A DNA stretch of 21,118 bases from DATBLZ01 sp036555065 (GTDB lineage: Bacteria; Pseudomonadota; Gammaproteobacteria; Steroidobacterales; Rariloculaceae): NCBI GenBank assembly GCA_036555065.1, contig DATBLZ010000117.1:1-21118 (forward strand), given 5' to 3'. Below are positions 1-6,461 of this stretch, in pieces (the stretch's first letter is position 1; each line of letters opens with the position of its first letter). The position numbers and the translations under genes were made by a program. The notes beneath the pieces were generated by a model. The model did no database searches. It saw only the letters and a list, made by a program, of their open reading frames with translations, and was not told the origin of the DNA.

Positions 1-62
1 CGACGGGTGCCACGCCGGAGCCGACTGTTCTTCCGCCTGTCGGCGCCAGGTAGAGCGGGATT
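1..62. other. left edge, no assignable gene
   Basis: No complete gene is visible before the glutathione peroxidase stop. Plus-strand frame 3 reads a short proline-rich tail (TGATPEPTVLPPVGAR) ending in TAG at 51-53, which could be the C-terminus of a convergent gene lying outside the window. Frame 1 is also open, to a TAG at 64-66. Neither can be assigned from so few codons. Confidence 0.2.
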
Positions 63-542
63 CTAGAGTAGCGCCGCCAGCTCCTTCTCGATTCGTTCCG
101 GCGTGTCGGTCGGCGCAAACCGCTTGAGCACGCGGCCGTCGCGGTCGATGAGGAACTTCGTGAAGTTCCATTTGATTGCCTCAGTGCCGAGAATGCCGGC
201 CTTCTCGGCCTTGAGCCACTTGTAAAATGGATGCGCGCTGTCGCCATTGACCTCGGTCTTCGCATAGAGCGGAAACGAAACGTCGTAGTTCAGCGCGCAG
301 AACTTCTTGATCTCGTTCTCGTCGCCGGGCTCCTGGTGGCCGAACTGGTCGCATGGGAAACCTAGAACCGCGAACCCGCGGTCCTTGAATTTGCGATGCA
401 ACGCTTCGAGCCCCGAGTACTGCGGCGTCAACCCGCATTTTGAGGCTACGTTGACGACCAGAAGCGCCTTGCCGCGGTAGTCCGATAGCGGCTGCTCGAC
501 GCCGTCGATGGTCTTCGCGGTGAAGTCATAGGCAGTGCTCAT
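63..542 (-). CDS. glutathione peroxidase, Cys type
   Basis: This is a non-selenium glutathione peroxidase (BtuE/GPx family) that reduces hydroperoxides with thiol electrons, probably in the cytoplasm because there is no signal peptide. The 159-residue length is normal. The peroxidatic site is Cys36 in NVASKCGLTPQ, followed by the GFPCDQFGHQEPG signature with Gln70 and by Trp125-Asn126 in KWNFTKFL, giving the Cys/Gln/Trp/Asn tetrad. Cys82 (KKFCALN) sits where the resolving cysteine of thioredoxin-dependent GPx enzymes is found, so thioredoxin may be the real reductant; that is inference from the family. It starts at an ATG with only a weak purine stretch upstream and is the last gene of a minus-strand run, 46 bp after the PNPOx-like gene. 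The family call is very secure; the electron donor is not. Confidence 0.97.
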   Translation of the reverse strand: MSTAYDFTAKTIDGVEQPLSDYRGKALLVVNVASKCGLTPQYSGLEALHRKFKDRGFAVLGFPCDQFGHQEPGDENEIKKFCALNYDVSFPLYAKTEVNGDSAHPFYKWLKAEKAGILGTEAIKWNFTKFLIDRDGRVLKRFAPTDTPERIEKELAALL

Positions 543-588
543 CGCGAAAACTCTTCGCTTCGAGGCGTGCGGTGGGCGCCGACGGGCG

Positions 589-1044
589 TCACCGCCGCAT
601 CTGCAGCCGCGCGCCGCCGAAAAAGCCCTCGACGCTGTCGAGGTCGATGATCAGCGGCACGCCTTTGCGCTCTTTGTCGAGGTTGCGCTCGCCCTCGGGC
701 GCCTGCTCGTAGACTCGGCGGCGCGCTTCGGCGCTCTCGTCGGTGCGCGCGCGGCCGCGAAAGACCATGAAGCCCCGCGCTTTCGGGTCGTGGTTCGCAT
801 AAATCAAAGCGACGGCGGGATTCTTCTTGGTCGCCGACAGAATTCGGCCTTGCGGGTTGCGCACCCAGATGGCGAGCTGGGTGTCGCTGTAGGCTTGCGT
901 GCTGCCCCGGAAAGAAAGCTGCGGCGCGTTGGCTTCATCGACATAAGCAATCGCGATAGCCCGGCCGCTCACGAGCGCCGTGTTGACGGCGTCTTTCATC
1001 TCGGCGGACAGCTTGAGCTCGGTCAGGACCGGCGGTGCGTTCAT
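589..1044 (-). CDS. pyridoxamine 5'-phosphate oxidase-like FMN-binding protein
   Basis: A 151-residue split-barrel flavin-type protein of the PNPOx-like superfamily. Visible family features are the N-terminal helix, the strand series ending in GRAIAIAYVD, the PQLSFRGS segment, the AIWVRNPQGRILSATKKNP loop where small PNPOx-like proteins contact FMN phosphate, and VALIYANHDPKARGFMVFRGRAR. No signal peptide is present, so it is cytoplasmic. It is preceded by a good Shine-Dalgarno (AGAGGA, 6 bases before ATG) and lies 10 bp after the amidohydrolase stop, so the two are co-transcribed. Members of this superfamily range from pyridoxal phosphate synthesis to F420- or heme-linked reductases and general stress proteins; the substrate cannot be deduced. 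The downstream glutathione peroxidase is compatible with a redox or stress role. Confidence 0.85.
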   Translation of the reverse strand: MNAPPVLTELKLSAEMKDAVNTALVSGRAIAIAYVDEANAPQLSFRGSTQAYSDTQLAIWVRNPQGRILSATKKNPAVALIYANHDPKARGFMVFRGRARTDESAEARRRVYEQAPEGERNLDKERKGVPLIIDLDSVEGFFGGARLQMRR

Positions 1045-1054
1045 TGATATTCCT

Positions 1055-2821
1055 CTAAGCGCTTGGGTGGACCCAGCCGTATCGACGGTGCTCAGGTGCG
1101 GCTCCGGCGGCCACGTAGTTTTTCTTGAACGTCGTCAGGTTATCGGCCGTGTAGCCCGGAAACTCGAGCAGCGTCTTGAGCTCGGCTGAGATTCGACCTT
1201 CGAAATCCCGCGGAACGGGCTTGTAGCGCGCAACGTCCGCAGCGCTCGTCGCCGTGATGCCATAGAGCCGCGCGGAGTTGAGGCCGAGAATCTTGCGTTT
1301 GTCGGCGAACGTGATCTCGGGATAGCCGTAGCGCTCGCGCATCTCCGCGGGGATCTGGAACCGCCAGAACGCGTCGATCTGCCATTGCGGCGAGCCGTAC
1401 CACACGGCGTCGGAGCCGAACACGATGCGGTCCGGTCCGAGGTACTTGATGAGCTGCCCCATGATGTGCGCGGCAACGGTCGGAAAGGTCACGATCGACG
1501 AAGCCCACGTCGTGCCGATTTCTGCGTAGCAGTTGGGGTAGGGCGCGACGAGCTCCGCATACTCCGTGGTCCAGCTGATGTCCGGAACGCCGTTGCGCAG
1601 CCTCCCCGAGCGGATCTCCTCGAGCGAAGCGTGCATGAAGAACGCGGGCTGAATGCACGCGTGATAGGTGATGAAGTTGAGATTCGGCCAATCGCGCGCC
1701 GCTTTCGGCAAGTCTGCCGGGTGGCCGCGCTCGGGATCCGCCGGGCCCGGCGCCAAGCCTTTGTGCACGCAAATGTTGTTGAACCCGGGCTTCGTCGCGC
1801 CCAAACGGGCGTAGTGCTGCTCGATGCGCTCGAACGTGGGATAGGCCACGTCCTCGTCGTCATGCCGCCACTGGCGCATGAGGCTCTCGGGGTCGTCGTC
1901 GACTTTGGCGGCGTTCGAGATGTTGTATCCCTTCCACGAATCGGGCTCGTTCTGCTCGATCTGCTCCTCGATGAAATCGAGATTGCCGCGCCCGACGTAC
2001 AAAAGCCCGTGCGCGAGCATGCGTGTCGAGCCCGAAATCTCGTTGACGAAGTCGCGCGCCGCGGCCGTCTGCGCGGCCGTGAGGATCTCGCCATCGGCGG
2101 CTTCGCGTGCATTGCGCGGCGCGCGCGGCGGGGCGTCGCCCGTGCTGATGACCGAGGCCGTGACGTTCGAGAGAAGCCCGATCGTCACTTGACTATCGAG
2201 ATAGACATCCTTGATGAACTGCACGAGCTGCGCGTTCGCGGCTTCGTTCGGGAGCCCGACGAGCGCCGGATTCCAGGCGCCCCAAACCTCGCCGTGCTCG
2301 TCGCGCAATCCCGTGGGGTTGAAAGGATTCGCGGGAAAGCCCGGCGACGACGGACCTTGCGCGATGGCCCTGAGCGGCGCACCCGCGTTGCCGACCGTGC
2401 CGCGCACGAGGTGCAGCTGATCGTCGAAAACAAAAAGGTCCGCGGGTGCGGCGGACTGCGCGTACGCGGCCGGCAGGAGCATCTCGAGCGGGCTCACGTT
2501 GAAGAACCGCCCGAACACCTCGTTCATCGCGATCAACGACGCCGCCGTTCCGCCCGCGCCGGCCAAAAACCGGCGCCGGTCCATGCCGAGCTTCCGGCTG
2601 GCGTCGCTTGCGAGCTCGTTTATGCGTGCCTCGACGCGTCGCTGCTGCTCGGTCTGCGGGATCGGCAAGTACTCGCCGTTCGAGATCATGCGCGTCGGGA
2701 TCGGCGAGCGGGGCAGTCCGGCTGCATCGGCACGCGCGAGGCTCGCTGCTTGCTCCTCGTCGAGCAGCCCGTGGTCAGCGTCCCAAACGCGGCCGGTTTC
2801 GTTCCAGTTTCGAGGCGGCAT
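1055..2821 (-). CDS. Tat-type amidohydrolase (amidohydrolase_2 / metal-dependent hydrolase)
   Basis: A 588-residue TIM-barrel hydrolase of the amidohydrolase superfamily (amidohydrolase_2-like), which contains decarboxylases and C-N or C-O hydrolases. A twin-arginine motif (DRRRFLAGAG, residues 81-90) is followed by a hydrophobic stretch and an AYAQS-type cleavage site near residue 120, so it probably folds in the cytoplasm and is exported by Tat. The twin arginine is unusually far in, behind about 80 charged residues. Likely metal or active-site positions are VFDDQLHL (131-138), NICVHKG (349-355), ITYHA (384-388) and VFGSDAVW (467-474). The first 'HxH' ligand pair reads Q-L-H rather than H-x-H. 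It lies 12 bp after the binding-protein gene, with its ribosome-binding region inside that gene's tail. The substrate is unknown. A later start is possible, but the upstream residues look coding. Confidence 0.85.
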   Translation of the reverse strand: MPPRNWNETGRVWDADHGLLDEEQAASLARADAAGLPRSPIPTRMISNGEYLPIPQTEQQRRVEARINELASDASRKLGMDRRRFLAGAGGTAASLIAMNEVFGRFFNVSPLEMLLPAAYAQSAAPADLFVFDDQLHLVRGTVGNAGAPLRAIAQGPSSPGFPANPFNPTGLRDEHGEVWGAWNPALVGLPNEAANAQLVQFIKDVYLDSQVTIGLLSNVTASVISTGDAPPRAPRNAREAADGEILTAAQTAAARDFVNEISGSTRMLAHGLLYVGRGNLDFIEEQIEQNEPDSWKGYNISNAAKVDDDPESLMRQWRHDDEDVAYPTFERIEQHYARLGATKPGFNNICVHKGLAPGPADPERGHPADLPKAARDWPNLNFITYHACIQPAFFMHASLEEIRSGRLRNGVPDISWTTEYAELVAPYPNCYAEIGTTWASSIVTFPTVAAHIMGQLIKYLGPDRIVFGSDAVWYGSPQWQIDAFWRFQIPAEMRERYGYPEITFADKRKILGLNSARLYGITATSAADVARYKPVPRDFEGRISAELKTLLEFPGYTADNLTTFKKNYVAAGAAPEHRRYGWVHPSA

Positions 2822-2833
2822 TCGCGGCCCCGA

Positions 2834-3706
2834 TCACTCCGCGAGGCTCTGCATCTGGTACATGGCGATCAGCATCGGCGAAGGCTGGACCCCGGCGCTG
2901 CCGACCCAGGTCTGATAAATCTGCGCGAACTGGCCGCTGCGGAATATCTGGGCGATGGCGCGATTGACGACGAGGCGGAAGTCCGAGTCGTCGCGCCGGA
3001 CCATCAGCGCATAGGGCTCGTACGAGAAGAGCTCGTCCGCGAACGAGAAGCTGACGTCTTCGTTCTTGTCGATCGCCTCGAGGGCCACACCCACGAGCAC
3101 GATTTGGTCGGACGCGAACGCGGCGACGTCGCCGCTGCGCAAGCGCATCATGCCTTCGTTGCGATCGGCGACCCGGACCACGCGCGCATCGATAAGGTTG
3201 GCCTTGAGATGTGCATTGAGCGCATCCTCCGTCGTCGTACCCCGCACGACCGCGACCCGCTTGCCGGCCAGATCCTCCATGTTCGCGACGCGGTTGCTCT
3301 TCATCGACAAGATCGCGCCGCCCGTCACGAACGTCATCAGCGTGAAATCCACGCGTTCCTGACGGCCCAGCGTGACGGTCGTCGCGCCGCACTCGATGTC
3401 GATGTCGCCGTCGACGACGGCATCGAAGCGGTTTTCCGATGTCACGGGGACGTACGTAACCTTCATGTCGGGGAGCTCGAGGTGCTGCCGGACTGCGACC
3501 GCGATGCGCCCGCAGAAATCGACGGAGTAGCCTTGCGCCTCGCCGTCCTTCTCGAACGACAACGGCCGCGCATCCGTGCGGTAGCCGATCCGAAACTCGT
3601 TGCGATCCTTGATGCGCTCGAGCGTCCCTTGCGCCATCAGCGAGGCGCCGGGCACGAGCGCAATTGCGACGAGAATCAGGGTCCGGACGCGGGTTGATCC
3701 ATTCAT
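2834..3706 (-). CDS. amino-acid-type ABC transporter substrate-binding protein (SBP_bac_3)
   Basis: A 290-residue periplasmic solute-binding protein of family 3, resembling the glutamate/aspartate GltI group. A signal peptide occupies about residues 1-25 (hydrophobic TLILVAIALVPGASLMAQ). The mature part begins TLERIKDRNEFRIGYRTDARPLSF, then GYSVDFCGRIA, SENRFDAVVDGDIDIECGATTVT, ERVDFTLMTFVTGG and GKRVAVVRGTTTE, the usual two-lobe landmarks with ligand-contacting aromatic, Arg and Asp positions. No permease or ATPase gene is nearby, so it is an orphan in this window. Its placement directly before the exported amidohydrolase suggests it either delivers the product to a remote transporter or senses a ligand. 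The ATG start is 16 bp after the preceding stop, with a purine-rich leader (GAGAACGAAAAG). The family call is secure; ligand and partner are not. Confidence 0.92.
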   Translation of the reverse strand: MNGSTRVRTLILVAIALVPGASLMAQGTLERIKDRNEFRIGYRTDARPLSFEKDGEAQGYSVDFCGRIAVAVRQHLELPDMKVTYVPVTSENRFDAVVDGDIDIECGATTVTLGRQERVDFTLMTFVTGGAILSMKSNRVANMEDLAGKRVAVVRGTTTEDALNAHLKANLIDARVVRVADRNEGMMRLRSGDVAAFASDQIVLVGVALEAIDKNEDVSFSFADELFSYEPYALMVRRDDSDFRLVVNRAIAQIFRSGQFAQIYQTWVGSAGVQPSPMLIAMYQMQSLAE

Positions 3707-3722
3707 CTTTTCGTTCTCTGCT

Positions 3723-4115
3723 CTATTTCGCGCGTGTCGCGGTGAACGACGCTTCGGCCTGGCCGCCCGGCGGTGGCGTGCCCTCGAACTTGCTCGTGAT
3801 CGCGAGCTCGTCGCCGTTGACGGTGCCCTTGTAGCTCACGGTCATCGGACCATCCGGCCCACCCTGAAAGACGAGCTTGAACGAGATGTCGTTGCCATTG
3901 ATGACGCCTTCGGAGATCGGCGTCGCGCCGAAGAACTCGTTCTGCATAGAGCCCGTGAGCTTCCCCGCGGCATCGACGAGAAACTCGAACGCGAACGCAA
4001 ACGGCCCGTTCGGCGTGTCGATGCTCGCGTTCCACTTGCCCGCGACATCTTGGGCGATGCTCGGAAGCGCGAACAGGGCAGCTACCACTCCAAGTACCAA
4101 CGACCGAATTCGCAT
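3723..4115 (-). CDS. small exported lipocalin-like beta-sheet protein
   Basis: A 130-residue protein with a clear signal peptide (MRIRSLVLGVVAALFALPSIAQ, cleavage near residue 21-22). The mature part is almost all beta strands with Gly/Asn turns: DVAGKWNASIDTP, KLTGSM, EGVINGNDISFKLVF, MTVSYKGTVNGDELAITS. This repeating 'G-x-W ... LTGS ... G.I.G..ISF' pattern is seen in small periplasmic proteins often described as lipocalin-like, and I would expect a small beta-barrel that binds a hydrophobic ligand or a partner. No catalytic residues stand out. It has a good Shine-Dalgarno (AAGAGGG) and a plausible sigma-70 promoter just upstream, so it is likely the first gene of the five-gene minus-strand run. 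Confidence 0.75.
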   Translation of the reverse strand: MRIRSLVLGVVAALFALPSIAQDVAGKWNASIDTPNGPFAFAFEFLVDAAGKLTGSMQNEFFGATPISEGVINGNDISFKLVFQGGPDGPMTVSYKGTVNGDELAITSKFEGTPPPGGQAEASFTATRAK

Positions 4116-4136
4116 CTATGTGCCCTCTTGATTAGG

Positions 4137-4154
4137 TTCCCTTATATAAGGGAA
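4137..4154. promoter_or_regulatory. perfect 18-bp palindrome, candidate operator
   Basis: The sequence TTCCCTTATATAAGGGAA equals its own reverse complement over all 18 bases. It lies in the 85-bp gap between divergent genes (lipocalin-like gene leftward, methyltransferase rightward) and overlaps the predicted -10 element of the leftward promoter. A dimeric repressor bound here would occlude that promoter. No stem-loop terminator is expected because no gene ends here. Confidence 0.5.
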
Positions 4155-4172
4155 GCGAAGTCCGTAATGCAA
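4143..4172 (-). promoter_or_regulatory. candidate sigma-70 promoter for the 4115-63 gene run
   Basis: On the minus strand TTGCAT (4172-4167) is separated by 18 bases from TATATA (4148-4143). Transcription would start near 4136, about 20 bases before the ATG at 4115. The -35 matches four of six consensus bases and the -10 five of six. It overlaps the palindrome at 4137-4154. This is prediction from sequence only. Confidence 0.45.
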
Positions 4173-4200
4173 GGAGTGGGTCACTCGAGCTCGTATCAAA

Positions 4201-5052
4201 ATGCATAATGGGCGCCCGAAGCATTGCCCGAGCTCCGAGGCGCCAAGGCAAGCCGTGAAGGAACTGAAACTCGCCATCGACGCGCTGCTGTCCCAGGTCA
4301 TCGACGGGAAGGGATTCCTGCACTATGGATACTGGCCGGATAGGACGGCCGACGAGATCTCGCTGAGCCGCCTCGCGCGCGCGCAGCAGGCGTACTTCGA
4401 CGAGCTCGCGGGCGCCATACCCGACGGCACGAAGAGCGTCCTCGACGTCGGCAGCGGAACGGGAAGCAACGCGGTCCGGCTGATACAGAAAGGTTACGGG
4501 GTCGAGTGCGTGTGCCCGTCGGCAAAGCTCAACGAGATCGCGAAACAGAAGCTGCCCGCCGGAACAGTGATCCACGAGTGCCTCTTCGAGGACCTCGCAA
4601 CGGACAAAGTATACGACCTGCTGCTCTTCGCCGAGAGCTTCCACTACTTGGACGCCGCTAGGGCTCTGCCGCAAGTAGCCGCGCGCGTGCGCAAAAGCGT
4701 CGTCATTTTCGACTACTTTCCGCGCCAAGAGGGTGGCGCGCGCCAGGGCATTTCCCATCGGCAGTTCACGCAGATGCTTTCTGAAGTCGGTGTGTTTCGG
4801 ATCGTCTCCGACCGCGACGTCACGGGCTGCATCACACCGACGTTCGAGGTGCTCGACAGAATCGCGAACAACCATGTGCGGCCGTTCGTCGCCCAAGCCA
4901 TCGCGGAGTTCAAGGCCGATCATCAGGTATGGTCGTTCTTTCTGAACTATCCGATTCGCAAGCTCGCTCGCCGTCTCGCGAAGGCGAGCAACAAGCACGC
5001 GACGTTTCCGCAGAAATTCGAATACCGGTTGATCGTGCTCGCGCGGAATTGA
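4201..5052 (+). CDS. class I SAM-dependent methyltransferase
   Basis: A 283-residue cytosolic Rossmann-fold methyltransferase. Motif I is SVLDVGSGTGSNAVRL (79-94), followed by an acidic strand end (GVECVCPS) and YDLLLFAESFHYLDAARALPQVAARV (138-163), the post-motif region of small-molecule methyltransferases. The N-terminal FLHYGYWPD resembles the lid segment of lipid or quinone methyltransferases (UbiE, tocopherol and cyclopropane synthase relatives). Substrate unknown. The ATG at 4201 is the only ATG in frame near the 5' end; an in-frame TAA lies at 4165. An AAGGAG at 4171-4176 is 24 bases upstream, too far to be ideal, so GTG 4255 (codon 19) is an alternative start. It stands alone between a divergent and a convergent gene. 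Confidence 0.88.
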   Translation: MHNGRPKHCPSSEAPRQAVKELKLAIDALLSQVIDGKGFLHYGYWPDRTADEISLSRLARAQQAYFDELAGAIPDGTKSVLDVGSGTGSNAVRLIQKGYGVECVCPSAKLNEIAKQKLPAGTVIHECLFEDLATDKVYDLLLFAESFHYLDAARALPQVAARVRKSVVIFDYFPRQEGGARQGISHRQFTQMLSEVGVFRIVSDRDVTGCITPTFEVLDRIANNHVRPFVAQAIAEFKADHQVWSFFLNYPIRKLARRLAKASNKHATFPQKFEYRLIVLARN

Positions 5053-5073
5053 TGCGCGGCCGCAGTACGCGGG

Positions 5074-6081
5074 CTACTCTTTGAACAGCGCCTCGTAGTC
5101 TTGATTGTTCTCCGTGCAGACGTACTCGCCGATTTCCCATTCGGGATGGAGCGTCAGCGTGCCCGCGAAACGCAGCGGCGCGGCAAATACGTTCGAGTCC
5201 GAGACGTACGCTTCGTACTCGATAGTCTCGTACGCGGTTCTGTGGTACAGCTCGAAGACTACTAAATCTTCGGTATGGCGGTAGCCGGCGATCACCGTCT
5301 TGTCGTTGAAGCCGCGGACGTCGACGACCAACGTATCGCCGTCCCAGTGCGCGACGGAATGGCCCATGTAGGCCGGCGGCAGATACTCGGCGTGCTCGCG
5401 GCCGATCGGCACGATCCGGAAGAGGTGATAGGCCTCGTACATGATCGCGAGCACGTCGGGCGTGTGCACGATCTGCAAGGGGAAAGGCATCATCGTCGCC
5501 GCCGGCACGCCCGGAGGCAGACAACTGACGCCGGCACCGAGGTCCCCTTCTTTGGTCTCAACGCGGAAAGACTCCGCGCCCGACACGAGGGTCACGTCGC
5601 TGACGAGGCGCAACGTACGCTCGGCGATGTAGAGCCCCGAGAGATCAGGTTTGCCGTCGGGGAGCCGTGGAATCGGCGTCGGCTCGCGCGCTGCCGCGGC
5701 ATCACGGGCAACGACCCGTGGCGTCGTACCGGGCACGGTGATCGTGACCGAGCGTGTAGTCGCTCCGCCGGTTCCCGTGGCCGTCAGCGTGTAGGTCGTC
5801 GTCACAGCTGGGCTGACACGTTGCGCGCCGCGTGTCGCAACCGTGCCGATGTCGGGGTCGATCGCGAGCGAATAGGCGTTCGAGACTTCCCACCGCAGCA
5901 TCGCGAATTCGTCTGGACCACCGCCGATCGTCGAGGGCTCGGCACTGAAGCTCCGGATCGTCGCCGGCGGACCCTCGGGCGGCGTGCCCGGAAAACCTGC
6001 GGGCGGTGGCGCTTGCGCGAACGCGCCGTCCGCGAGCGTGGCGAGCGCCGTCAAGAGCACGAGACGATCGACGCAAGCCAT
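5074..6081 (-). CDS. exported protein: Ig-like domain plus 'WDGD' domain
   Basis: A 335-residue exported protein of unknown function. I start it at ATG 6081 because this gives a signal peptide (MACVDRLVLLTALATLADG, cleavage at AFAQ, residue 23) and lies 8 bp after the previous stop; longer readings overlap the DUF6152 gene. Residues about 42-117 form an Ig/PKD-like beta domain: IRSFSAEPSTI, FAMLRWEVSNAYSLAIDP, VSPAVTTTYTLTATGTGG. A linker ends in IPRLPDGKPDLSGLY, then comes the WDGD domain with HSVAHWDGDTLVVDVRGF (241-258) and a C-terminal GEYVCTENNQDYE. The DGKPDLSG and WDGD motifs are shared with four other proteins here. No catalytic class is recognised. It is the last gene of the operon containing DUF6152 and the pilin-like lipoprotein. 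Confidence 0.82.
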   Translation of the reverse strand: MACVDRLVLLTALATLADGAFAQAPPPAGFPGTPPEGPPATIRSFSAEPSTIGGGPDEFAMLRWEVSNAYSLAIDPDIGTVATRGAQRVSPAVTTTYTLTATGTGGATTRSVTITVPGTTPRVVARDAAAAREPTPIPRLPDGKPDLSGLYIAERTLRLVSDVTLVSGAESFRVETKEGDLGAGVSCLPPGVPAATMMPFPLQIVHTPDVLAIMYEAYHLFRIVPIGREHAEYLPPAYMGHSVAHWDGDTLVVDVRGFNDKTVIAGYRHTEDLVVFELYHRTAYETIEYEAYVSDSNVFAAPLRFAGTLTLHPEWEIGEYVCTENNQDYEALFKE

Positions 6082-6089
6082 GACGCTGC

Positions 6090-6461
6090 TCAGACGCGGC
6101 TCGAAACGCGTTGCTGCGTGCCGTCCGGCAGCTCGATCATGACGGCGCGCATCATCGGCGCGCCGGAACGCGCGCGCACACCCGTGATCTTCACTTCCAT
6201 GCCGACCGTGATCGTGTCGTGCCGCAACCCATAGCGGTCGAGCAGAGTCGGCGGATCCATCTCCATCGTCCACTCCGCGGGTTGGCCGCTTTCGTCCATC
6301 GTCGTAAAGCGCATGACGACGTGCGGGTTCGTCCACTCGACGGCCGTTATCGTCCCCGTGACCGTGACCACGTGATCACCGTCGTACCGAGCCCACGAGT
6401 GATGCGCCTGCGCGGGCAACGTCGCAATTGCGCCGGCGAGCAGCGACAGCCTCCAAGTCAT
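6090..6461 (-). CDS. DUF6152 family exported protein
   Basis: A 123-residue periplasmic protein matching my memory of the DUF6152 family. The signal peptide MTWRLSLLAGAIATLPAQA is followed by HHSWARYDG, so the predicted mature protein begins His-His (residues 20-21). Family landmarks are VTVTGTITAVEWTNPHVVM (NPH at 45-47), an EW.ME..PPTLLDRYG segment and RARSGAPMMRAVMIELPDGT. The start is ATG 6461, whose first bases overlap the upstream stop as ATGA, typical of translational coupling with the pilin-like lipoprotein gene. The WDGD gene follows 8 bp later. Function unknown; a periplasmic metal-binding or partner-binding beta protein is my guess from the N-terminal histidines. Confidence 0.85.
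   Translation of the reverse strand: MTWRLSLLAGAIATLPAQAHHSWARYDGDHVVTVTGTITAVEWTNPHVVMRFTTMDESGQPAEWTMEMDPPTLLDRYGLRHDTITVGMEVKITGVRARSGAPMMRAVMIELPDGTQQRVSSRV

Noticed and set aside
1385..3697. A very long plus-strand open frame (770 codons) antisense to the amidohydrolase and binding-protein genes.
   Set aside because: Its translation is Arg/Asp/Val-rich low-complexity text without motifs, while the minus strand encodes two recognisable families. Such shadows are typical in GC-rich codon usage.
6082..6336. Upstream extension of the Ig-WDGD protein.
   Set aside because: It is a frame shadow over the DUF6152 gene; the start at 6081 gives a proper signal peptide.
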